NCBI RefSeq assembly: GCF_000730665.1
Contig: NZ_BBIV01000013.1
Span: 1-64,000 of the forward strand
Length of the DNA: 64,000 nucleotides
From: Pseudomonas plecoglossicida NBRC 103162 = DSM 15088
GTDB lineage: Bacteria; Pseudomonadota; Gammaproteobacteria; Pseudomonadales; Pseudomonadaceae
Direction of reading: 5' to 3'
Shown here: in pieces, positions 1 through 7,307 of the stretch
Numbering within the stretch: position 1 is the stretch's first letter
Layout of the letters: each line of letters starts with the position of its first letter
Translations under genes and position numbers: made by a program
Notes under the pieces: generated by a model
Told to the model about the DNA's origin: nothing
Databases searched by the model: none
Seen by the model: the letters and a program-made list of their open reading frames with translations, nothing else

Positions 1-233
1 CAAACGACTAAACCCACTCGTTGCGGATTTCCAGTCGAAAGGTGAAATTTCTAGGGCAAAATTAGGGCCGCGTTGGGCCTTCTGAGGCCAATCGCAGAAG
101 CTGAGTCAGTTGGAAAATAGGGCGTGTTCAGGCCTGTGAGGTTGCGCGGGCGGGTTCAAATCCCTATCCTTGGTTGAGGCACTCTCGGTGCGTGTTCGGC
201 TCGGCCTCCGTGAGCGCGACTAGGTCTTTCCTT

Positions 234-252
234 GGGGCAAAAATGGGGCAAA
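234..252. repeat. Paired direct repeat GGGGCAAAAATGGGGCA
   Basis: Two copies of GGGGCA are separated by AAAAT. A matching arrangement (GGTACAAAAATGGTAC) lies at 1503-1518, so the two repeats flank the DUF2971 gene. Just upstream, about 145-165, the sequence GGGTTCAAATCCC resembles the T-loop of a tRNA, but the stem pairs for only three bases and no tRNA can be folded around it. This could be a decayed integration site; that is inference. Confidence 0.4.
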
Positions 253-306
253 CCATGCGCCATTCAATGCCAATCCATGCCCGTGCCCCTGTTGACGCCA
301 GAATGC

Positions 307-351
307 AAAAAAGCGCCCAAACCCCGGTACTGTGGGGCTTGGGCGCCTTTT
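307..351 (-). terminator. Intrinsic terminator after the DUF2971 gene
   Basis: A stem GCGCCCAA / TTGGGCGC continues, after one mismatch, into CCCC / GGGG around an 8-base loop. On the minus strand it is followed by six T residues. It lies about 45 bases past the stop codon of the minus-strand gene at 394-1350. The other side also carries a short T run, so it may work in both directions. Confidence 0.75.
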
Positions 352-393
352 CCCTTTCCTACTGCAGCACAATTGGAGTATGCCAAGATAGTT

Positions 394-1350
394 CTATTTC
401 CCGAGATTTTTGCCGATCTCAAGGAACCTATCGAGATACATATCAAGGATCCCGGCATTGTTCAGCGTTCGAAATGCATTTCTCGACGCGGCATTATTTT
501 CGTGTCGTTCATTGATGTTGCACCATGAGCAAAGCTTTGAAGCTTGATTGGTTTTGGGTTCTTTGCAATTGTCGCAGTTTTCAGGGTGCGGTGTAATTCC
601 GCCATTTTGGAAGACGTGTGTGTTGTTAGTGCTATCCAATAGGAATGGACTTGTAGAACTTTTACCTATATGCATTTCGAAATATTTGCAATTGGCAGAT
701 TTTGCCACTTCTTTAAGTGTTTCTTTTGTTTCGTTCGAAGCTTTGGCGCCTGCGATTATTGCTGTAACGCAGTTTGATGGAAAGTATAGTAGCGAAAGGT
801 TGTCGTTTATTTTACTTGCCACCTTCTTACTTGTGATAAGTCGGCGCTCTTGCTCGTAGCTCCAACAAGTCTGCTTGGTGAAGTAGGCTCTGGCCCCTAC
901 GCTTTGCCAGAGCCATCCAGTGTGTCGTGGTTTGCAAGTAACGTACGCTTGCTGCAGCAGGTTCAGTATCCCTTCGCTAGGGGTGTCTCTGTAGTCGATG
1001 TCGCCAAAACTTGGATCAGCCTCTTGTGAGTCCAACCATTGATTAAGTGCCGTCTCATTGATTTCGGCTACAAAGCCTTGAGAATTTGAGGCGTAGTGCG
1101 CCCACATCGGAGTGCTAATTGGGGATTTTGAGAAGCAGGTGACGGGCTGCTGCGTTACCATTGAGATAATTTCGTTGTAGTACGCAAGAATCTCAGGTTC
1201 TTGGTTGTAGTCGATCGTCAAAAAGAACTCAAATGGGTCATTGTAGTCTTTTAGGTATGAGAGCTTAATTGTGCATCTCTCGCCGTCTACCAAAAATCTA
1301 TTAGAGATATCTGGACCCATATATTTGTAGAGGTTTTTTGGCGCTTCCAT
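394..1350 (-). CDS. DUF2971 family protein
   Basis: A 318-residue soluble protein of unknown biochemical role. The N-terminal half carries the features of the DUF2971 family: LYKY near the start, NDPFE at about residues 37-41, a CFS motif near residue 72, and MWAHYA followed by a GFVAEI strand near residues 82-96. The C-terminal part holds cysteine pairs (CDNC and CSWC, about residues 259-275) that could form a zinc site, which is not part of the basic family. The gene is AT-rich compared with the genes to its right and sits alone between two paired repeats, so it looks acquired. DUF2971 genes often occur in accessory islands, but no defence partner gene is visible here. Confidence 0.75.
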   Translation of the reverse strand: MEAPKNLYKYMGPDISNRFLVDGERCTIKLSYLKDYNDPFEFFLTIDYNQEPEILAYYNEIISMVTQQPVTCFSKSPISTPMWAHYASNSQGFVAEINETALNQWLDSQEADPSFGDIDYRDTPSEGILNLLQQAYVTCKPRHTGWLWQSVGARAYFTKQTCWSYEQERRLITSKKVASKINDNLSLLYFPSNCVTAIIAGAKASNETKETLKEVAKSANCKYFEMHIGKSSTSPFLLDSTNNTHVFQNGGITPHPENCDNCKEPKTNQASKLCSWCNINERHENNAASRNAFRTLNNAGILDMYLDRFLEIGKNLGK

Positions 1351-1794
1351 GGCAGGGTGCTCCTCGGCAAAAAGTGGAACGCGATTTTTGTGGCACTTTG
1401 CCAGCTTTTTTCTGTTTTATAAAGAGAATGGGTAGACGCCCATGACGCCATCGCTAGGTGGGATGAATCGGTCCGAGGCTTCGCTTGTTTCGTTACGTAG
1501 GTGGTACAAAAATGGTACGCGATGACATTGGTGTGGCTGAATGGCTTGTAAATTAAGGCTTTAGGGAAAAATGTGCCCAATCCATCATCGGTGCAACGCT
1601 GAAGCGGCGGGACGGCTCAGGGCGCGTGGTCATTGGCTTTGAGCCGGGTTTTGCAGTGATTTCGTTCAACGTGTTTGTTACCGAATTACGGAGGAGTGCC
1701 CGGTACGACTCACCCATAAGGGATAAGGCGCGACAAGGCCGACATTCTACAACAGACCCCAGCCATCGCGCGCGCAGGCCGCAGGAGTAGCCCG
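1351..1794. other. Gap without a supported gene
   Basis: This 444-base stretch holds the second paired repeat (1503-1518) and a short open stretch on the plus strand from about 1583 that would encode IIGATLKRRDGSGRVV and a few more residues before turning into low-quality sequence. It may be the remnant of a gene lost at an insertion edge. No complete gene, RNA or promoter is supported. Confidence 0.4.
1503..1518. repeat. Paired direct repeat GGTACAAAAATGGTAC
   Basis: Two GGTAC copies are joined by AAAAAT. The layout is the same as at 234-252 (GG-N2-C-AAAAA-T-GG-N2-C). I have seen similar paired sequences near integrase genes of tRNA-integrating elements, but no integrase gene is present here. 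Confidence 0.4.
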
Positions 1795-2919
1795 CTACGG
1801 GTTCGGCAAAATGATCGCAAAACGCGTGCCTTGCTCTGCATCGGAGGTGACATCGATGCGTCCGCCGTGCCCTTCGACGATCTGCGCCGCGATGAACAGG
1901 CCCAGGCCCAGGCCCTGTGACCGATCTTTCGAGTCATCCGAATATGAAGAGTACCGGCCCTGCGGATTGAACAAATGGGGCAGGGCACTGGGTGGTATGG
2001 GGTCGCCGTGATTTTGTACCTGAAACCGTACTGCCGAGACTTCCCGCTTGAGGTCGACCCTGATTGGACGGTGGACATCGCCATGCAGCACCGCGTTGCT
2101 GATCAGGTTGGAGAAGACCTGAGCGATGCGGTTCGGGTCGAATTGCCCGGTGACCTGTTCGGCGTCGTCGAAAATGATGTCGACTTTCGGGTTCGCCAAT
2201 CTGACTTCGTCGATGATCGAGCGACAAATGCCACACAGTTCGGTGTTTTCCGGCTCGACAGGCAAGCCAATACCCAGGTTGCAACGGGCCAGGTCGAGCA
2301 GGTCGTGAATCATGTGGTTGGCGCGTTGGGCACTGACCGTAATTTGAGTGGCGATATCACGCTCTCGGCTCGGGCTCGGCAGGCTCCTTTCCAGCAACTG
2401 GCTGCCCATCAGCACGGCCGTCAGTGGCGTGCGCAAGTCGTGCCCGAGCACCGCCAGCACTGTCTTGCGCGTGGTTTCGACCGCATTGCCATACGAGGTG
2501 ATGGACTCGCCCAGTGCCTGGTCGATGGCTTCGTTGAAGCGCACCATGTCCTCGAGCTGCAGGGAAACCGGGCCTTGTTCGTCCGCCAGCCACAACCTGA
2601 GCACGCTCGCCCGAAGGGCACGGTATTCCGCGACCATCTGATCCAGGGTGAAACCATCGGTAAGACGCAGCACGGCGTGGGTCTGTGCGGCGCTATCCTC
2701 TGCGGATACAGGGCTCAGACCGCGGGACTTGTCCTGCTGCTGCTGGGCGGTTTGCGGCGTGAGAAGGTCCTTGGCCACCGTTTTGAGAATCTGTTCTGCG
2801 TCGTTTCTCAGACTCTTCTGATTCAGGGCGGGCTGTGAGGTCTCGACTGTCCGGGCGAAGGTGTCCCATTCCTGCAGGATCGATTCAAGATTGCCGAGAA
2901 TGAACTGTGCGAGACGCAT
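1795..2919 (-). CDS. Sensor histidine kinase with RsbRD-like N-terminal domain
   Basis: A 374-residue soluble two-component sensor kinase. Residues 1-130 are helical and resemble the RsbRD-type N-terminal domain found in many pseudomonad cytoplasmic kinases (ILQEWDTFAR near the start, then LDQMVAEYRALR). The HisKA domain carries LGHDLRTPL with the phospho-acceptor histidine at about residue 157. The ATPase domain has NLISNAVLHG (N box) and GLGLGLFIA (G box). There is no membrane segment or signal peptide, so the signal is probably intracellular. The start at 2919 was preferred over a longer frame because AGGAAGG lies just upstream. No response regulator gene is adjacent, so it is an orphan kinase here. 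Confidence 0.85.
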   Translation of the reverse strand: MRLAQFILGNLESILQEWDTFARTVETSQPALNQKSLRNDAEQILKTVAKDLLTPQTAQQQQDKSRGLSPVSAEDSAAQTHAVLRLTDGFTLDQMVAEYRALRASVLRLWLADEQGPVSLQLEDMVRFNEAIDQALGESITSYGNAVETTRKTVLAVLGHDLRTPLTAVLMGSQLLERSLPSPSRERDIATQITVSAQRANHMIHDLLDLARCNLGIGLPVEPENTELCGICRSIIDEVRLANPKVDIIFDDAEQVTGQFDPNRIAQVFSNLISNAVLHGDVHRPIRVDLKREVSAVRFQVQNHGDPIPPSALPHLFNPQGRYSSYSDDSKDRSQGLGLGLFIAAQIVEGHGGRIDVTSDAEQGTRFAIILPNP

Positions 2920-3084
2920 GGGTGCCTTCCTGCGCTGTGCGGGTTTCTGCGACGTCGTAGAATATTTAGCGAGGTTGCAGCTCGGGTCAAGCGTCAGGGG
3001 GCTGGCCCTGCAGTATTTGAGCGCGGTACCGGTGCAAGGCTGGACCGGCGGGAAGGCTGGGCAGTCCACCAGCGCAACAAACAA

Positions 3085-3128
3085 AAAGGCCGATCCGGCG
3101 CAGTCATAGACCCGCCGGATCGGCCTTT
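3085..3128 (-). terminator. Intrinsic terminator after cptA
   Basis: A perfect 16-base inverted repeat (AAAGGCCGATCCGGCG and its complement) around a 12-base loop. On the minus strand it ends in five T residues. It begins 16 bases after the cptA stop codon. Confidence 0.85.
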
Positions 3129-3143
3129 GCAGGGTGGGTTGCC

Positions 3144-4910
3144 CTATTTGGCCGCAGTCTCCTGCACCCGCTGCGCCTTGTCCTGCGGCAACAGGTCGAA
3201 CTCATGCAGGCCATCCTTGCGGTACGGGTCGCCGATCCACCGCGGCGCCACCACGAACTGCGCGCTCACCAGGCTTTTCGCCGGCTCGAAGCGGTCATAG
3301 CTCAACCCGGCCAGGTCCGACAGCGTATGGATCAGGTGCGAACTGCTGTAGGGCCGGTTGGCCATGGCCTGCAGGTCGCGCGGGTGGGCGGCCTGCCAGC
3401 TCGGGGAGGTCCACAGCAGGAACGGGATGGTGTACATCGGCCGGGTCGGCGCGCCTTCGTTGCGGCCCAGGCGGTCATGCGTGCCCGAGCTGTAGACATC
3501 CTCGCCATGGTCCGACAGGTACATCAGGAAACCATTGGGGGTGCTGGCCGCATAGCGCTTGATCAGGCTGGACACCACGTAGTCGTTGTAGCGCACGGCA
3601 TTGTCATAGAAGTTGTAGGTCTGCGCCTGGCTGTCGCTCAGCGCACCCGGCACGCCCTGGCGGTCGGTGAAGTGCTCGTACGCTTTCGGGTAGCGATAGC
3701 GGTAGTCCATGTGCGTGCCGAGCAGGTGGATGATGATGAACTTGTTCCTGGCAGGGTCCTGCAGGGCCTTCTCGAAGGGCGCCAGCACCACATCGTCATA
3801 TTGCCGGGCGTTCTGGCTGCGCTGGTTGTTCAGGTACACCGGCACATCCGTCTGCTGCGAGAAGGAGGTGAGCATGGTGTTGCGCTTGGTCATGGTCTGC
3901 TGGTTGGTGATCCAGAAGGTCTTGTAGCCTGCCTGCTTCATCAGGTTGATCAGCGACGGATCGGTGAGGAAGCGGTCGGGGTTCTGCTCGTCGCCGAAGG
4001 TCAGGATCTGTTGCATCACCTCGATGGTGTAGGGCCGCGGTGAAACCACATTCTGGAACACGGTCAGGCTTTTGTCGCTGGCGGCCAGGGCGTCGAGGTT
4101 TGGCGTGGTGTCGCGGTTGTAGCCATACAGGCGCATGTGCTCGCGGGTGGTCGACTCGCCGAGGATCAGCACCAGGGTGCGGGGGGCGTCACCGCTGCTG
4201 TCCTTCAGCGCCTGCAGGGGCGGCAGCGCAGCGTTCTTGGCCAGCAGCGACTGCATGTTGTCCAGTTGCTGGCGGTACTGCTTGTAGCCGACCAGCAGCT
4301 GCCAGGGCACCGCGGGCTCCATGCGTTGCTGGACCTTCTCCAGGGCATCGGCGAAGTTGCGCTCCTGTTTGACCATCTGCTTGTAGAACGGGAACACCAG
4401 GGTGGCGGCCAGCAACAGCACGACCACCGGCAGGCGGCTGCGCAGGGGCAGGGTGACCGGGCGCAGGCGTTTCCACAGCAGTACGGCGCCCACGGTATAC
4501 AGCAGCAATGCCAGCATCATCCAGAGGCTGAAGTACTGGCTGAAATATTCGCTCGCTTCGGCGGTGTTCGACTCGAACATCACGAAGATCACGCTTTGCG
4601 AGAATTCCTGGCGATAGATGCCGAAATAGCTCAGGCCGACCAGCGAGGCAGCCCACAGCACCAGGCCGATGACCGCAGCCGTGGCGCGGGTGAAGCGCGG
4701 CAGCAACAGCACCGGGGCAAGCCACAGGGTGCTGAGGAACAGCGAATCGCGAAAGCCTGCGAAGCCGGTGGTGCCACTGAACAGCAGAAGCGCCTGGGTG
4801 ACGCCGGAAAAATACCAGAAGAACAGCAGGAGCCAGCCCAGGCCGGCCCAGTCCACGCGCGTAGGCGAGGATGGGGATGCAGTGTTTGCCACGTGTGCCT
4901 CGTAAACCAT
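3144..4910 (-). CDS. cptA: Phosphoethanolamine transferase CptA (LPS core)
   Basis: A 588-residue inner-membrane enzyme that transfers phosphoethanolamine from phosphatidylethanolamine to heptose in the lipopolysaccharide core, on the periplasmic side. About five membrane segments lie in residues 20-185 and a sulfatase-fold domain follows. Landmarks are GESTTREHMRLYGYNRDTTP (about 249-268; the first threonine of STT is the expected nucleophile), the SRPYTIEVMQQ equivalent, LLGTHMDYRYRYP, and SDHGED with a later THDRLGRNE. It follows E. coli CptA closely along its whole length, more than it does EptA. The gene is alone, with its own terminator, and is divergent from fdsG. Confidence 0.9.
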   Translation of the reverse strand: MVYEAHVANTASPSSPTRVDWAGLGWLLLFFWYFSGVTQALLLFSGTTGFAGFRDSLFLSTLWLAPVLLLPRFTRATAAVIGLVLWAASLVGLSYFGIYRQEFSQSVIFVMFESNTAEASEYFSQYFSLWMMLALLLYTVGAVLLWKRLRPVTLPLRSRLPVVVLLLAATLVFPFYKQMVKQERNFADALEKVQQRMEPAVPWQLLVGYKQYRQQLDNMQSLLAKNAALPPLQALKDSSGDAPRTLVLILGESTTREHMRLYGYNRDTTPNLDALAASDKSLTVFQNVVSPRPYTIEVMQQILTFGDEQNPDRFLTDPSLINLMKQAGYKTFWITNQQTMTKRNTMLTSFSQQTDVPVYLNNQRSQNARQYDDVVLAPFEKALQDPARNKFIIIHLLGTHMDYRYRYPKAYEHFTDRQGVPGALSDSQAQTYNFYDNAVRYNDYVVSSLIKRYAASTPNGFLMYLSDHGEDVYSSGTHDRLGRNEGAPTRPMYTIPFLLWTSPSWQAAHPRDLQAMANRPYSSSHLIHTLSDLAGLSYDRFEPAKSLVSAQFVVAPRWIGDPYRKDGLHEFDLLPQDKAQRVQETAAK

Positions 4911-5271
4911 GGCGGCAGCCAGATGGGCGACTGCCGAAGAGGGGGGTGACGCTAACGGGAAGGGTGTGAAAATAACGTCAAGGTGGCGCCGAAAACGTCT
5001 CTATCGTTGCTGAACTGGCACTTTGCTCATCTTCGCTCAGGTCGGTTTCAGGATGCGCCTGGTCGCTCGCATGCAACCTCGCGGCGTCACAAATGCCATG
5101 CTTGTGGATGCCCATGAGCCCAGTGCGCGCAGACGCACGGCCATCGGCAAAGGAGGCGACAGACAGACAGCCACGCAACCGTGACGTGGAAGGTTTGCCG
5201 CAGCAGAACACGCTGGATACCTGCCCCCCTACAATCATTCAGGCAGGGTCCGTGATGCCGAGGTCCGCTGT
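4911..5271. promoter_or_regulatory. Divergent intergenic region between cptA and fdsG
   Basis: This 361-base region must hold the promoters of both cptA and the fds operon. An 86-residue open frame on the minus strand (4978-5238) has no recognisable domain, and I do not call it a gene. No clear operator palindrome was seen. Confidence 0.4.
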
Positions 5272-5754
5272 ATGCCTGATGAACTGCTTCACCTGCCCGT
5301 GATCCACAGCATCCTGAATCGCCAGAAGGACACGCCCGGCGCCTTGTTGCCGATCCTCCACGCCATCCAGGAGGCCATCGGTTTCATTCCCGATGCCGCC
5401 GTGCCCGACATTGCCCACGCCCTCAACCTCAGCCTTGCCGAAGTACGCGGGGTGATCAGCTTCTACCACGATTTCCGCAGCACGCCGCCGGCCCGCCACA
5501 CCCTGCGCCTGTGCCGGGCCGAGTCGTGCCAGAGCCGGGGCAGCGAGGCCCTGGCTGCGCAACTGCGTGAGCAACTGGCGCTGGACGACCATGGCACCAG
5601 CGCCGACGGGGCCATCAGCCTGCGCCCGGTGTATTGCCTGGGCGCCTGCGCCTGTTCGCCGGCCCTGGAGCTCGATGGTCAGGTACACGCACGGCTCACC
5701 CCCGAGCGCCTGCGCGCGCTGGTGAACGGTTGCCTGGAGGAGCCAGCATGCTGA
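5272..5754 (+). CDS. fdsG: NAD-dependent formate dehydrogenase, gamma subunit FdsG
   Basis: A 160-residue NuoE-like thioredoxin-fold [2Fe-2S] protein, the small electron-transfer subunit of the soluble molybdenum formate dehydrogenase. The cluster ligands follow the expected C-x4-C ... C-x3-C spacing (CRAESC near residues 82-87, CLGAC near 123-127). The N-terminal helical part with SFYHDF is typical of the family. It is the first gene of fdsG-B-A-D and its end overlaps fdsB by 7 bases, so translation is probably coupled. Confidence 0.93.
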   Translation: MPDELLHLPVIHSILNRQKDTPGALLPILHAIQEAIGFIPDAAVPDIAHALNLSLAEVRGVISFYHDFRSTPPARHTLRLCRAESCQSRGSEALAAQLREQLALDDHGTSADGAISLRPVYCLGACACSPALELDGQVHARLTPERLRALVNGCLEEPAC

Positions 5755-7307
5755 AGCTGTTCATTTCCTGCGACTCCGTCGCGCGTGCCGTGGGGGCTGA
5801 CCAAGTCGCCGTGGCCTTGCAACGTGAGGCCGAGCGTCGCCAGCTGGCGATCGATATCCAGCGCACCAGTTCGCGCGGCCTGTACTGGCTGGAGCCACTG
5901 GTGGAGTGTGACAGCGCGCAAGGGCGCCAGGGCTTTGGCCCGGTTGCCCCCGAGGATGCGCCCGCACTGCTCGACGCCTTGCTCGGCGAGCCTGGCGGGC
6001 ATTCGCTGGCGCTGGGGCTGGTCGACGACATCCCTTACCTGAAGAGTCAGCAGCGCCTGCTGTTCGCCCGGGCGGGGGTGACCCGGCCGCTGTCGCTGGA
6101 GGACTACCGTGCCCATGGCGGCTTCACGGGCCTGGAGCAGGCCGTGGCACTGGGCGGCGCCGAGGTGGTTGCCGCCGTGCTCGATTCCGGCCTGCGCGGC
6201 CGGGGTGGCGCGGCGTTTCCCGCCGGGATCAAGTGGCGCACCGTGCGTGACGCCGGGGCAGGGCAGAAGTACGTGGTCTGCAATGCCGACGAAGGCGACT
6301 CCGGTACCTTCGCTGACCGCATGCTGATGGAAGGCGACCCGTTTTTGCTGATCGAAGGCATGATCATCGCCGGCCTCGCCGTGGCAGCCGACAAGGGCTA
6401 CATCTATGTGCGCTCGGAATACCCCGATGCGATCCGCGTGCTCGACCAGGCCTTGGCCATCGCCCGCGACGCCGGCTACCTCGGCACTGACGTGGCCGGC
6501 AGCGGCCAGGCGTTCGACCTGCAAGTCCGGGTAGGTGCCGGCGCCTACATCTGTGGTGAGGAAACCGCCCTGCTCGAATCGCTCGAAGGCAAGCGCGGCA
6601 TCGTTCGCGCCAAGCCGCCGCTACCGGCCTTGCAGGGCTTGTTCGGCCTGCCGACGCTGGTGCACAACGTGCTCACCCTGGCCTCGGTGCCGACCATCCT
6701 GGCCAAGGGCGCGGCGTTCTACCGCGACTTCGGCATGGGCCGCTCGCTGGGCACCATGCCGTTCCAGCTGGCCGGCAACATTCGCCACGGCGGCCTGGTG
6801 GAACGGGCTTTCGGCCTGACCTTGCGCGAACTGGTGGAAGGTTACGGCGGCGGCACCGCCAGCGGCCGACCGCTCAAGGCCGCCCAGGTCGGCGGCCCGC
6901 TCGGTGCCTGGGTCCCGCCCAGCCATTTCGACACACCGCTGGACTACGAGGCCTTCGCCGCCATGGGCGCGATGCTGGGCCACGGTGGCGTGGTGGTGGC
7001 CGACGACACCCTGAACATGGCCAGCATGGCGCGCTTCGCCCTGCAGTTCTGCGCCGAGGAGTCCTGCGGCAAATGCACCCCGTGCCGGATCGGTTCGACG
7101 CGTGGCATGGAGGTGGTCGATCGGTTGATCGCCACCAGCGACTTCAGTGAGCGCCACGACCAGGCCCTGCTTCTGCGCGACCTGTGCGACACGATGCAGT
7201 ACGGCTCGCTGTGCGCCATGGGCGGCATGACCGCTTATCCGGTGGCCAGCGCCCTCAAGTACTTCCCCGCCGATTTCGGCCTGACCACCCCGGAGGCCGC
7301 GCAGTGA
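5748..7307 (+). CDS. fdsB: NAD-dependent formate dehydrogenase, beta subunit FdsB
   Basis: A 519-residue NuoF-like subunit that passes electrons from the iron-sulfur chain through FMN to NAD+. The first 100 residues form an extra thioredoxin-like domain. The FMN/NADH site shows GLRGRGGAAFPAG (about residues 149-161) and GAGAYICGEETALLESLEG (about 263-281). The C-terminal [4Fe-4S] site is ESCGKCTPC with a further cysteine in SLCAMGG. The start was set at 5748, where ATG overlaps the fdsG stop; the longer upstream frame has no family match. Confidence 0.93.
   Translation: MLKLFISCDSVARAVGADQVAVALQREAERRQLAIDIQRTSSRGLYWLEPLVECDSAQGRQGFGPVAPEDAPALLDALLGEPGGHSLALGLVDDIPYLKSQQRLLFARAGVTRPLSLEDYRAHGGFTGLEQAVALGGAEVVAAVLDSGLRGRGGAAFPAGIKWRTVRDAGAGQKYVVCNADEGDSGTFADRMLMEGDPFLLIEGMIIAGLAVAADKGYIYVRSEYPDAIRVLDQALAIARDAGYLGTDVAGSGQAFDLQVRVGAGAYICGEETALLESLEGKRGIVRAKPPLPALQGLFGLPTLVHNVLTLASVPTILAKGAAFYRDFGMGRSLGTMPFQLAGNIRHGGLVERAFGLTLRELVEGYGGGTASGRPLKAAQVGGPLGAWVPPSHFDTPLDYEAFAAMGAMLGHGGVVVADDTLNMASMARFALQFCAEESCGKCTPCRIGSTRGMEVVDRLIATSDFSERHDQALLLRDLCDTMQYGSLCAMGGMTAYPVASALKYFPADFGLTTPEAAQ

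Noticed and set aside
145..168. tRNA-like T-loop GGGTTCAAATCCC
   Set aside because: Only three stem pairs form, and no acceptor, D or anticodon arm could be built around it. Kept only as a hint of an integration site.
1287..1580. 97-residue frame on the minus strand upstream of the DUF2971 gene
   Set aside because: No domain, odd composition (many Ser, His and Trp), and it overlaps the start of a recognised gene.
4978..5238. 86-residue frame upstream of fdsG, minus strand
   Set aside because: No recognisable features, and it occupies the promoter region between two divergent genes.
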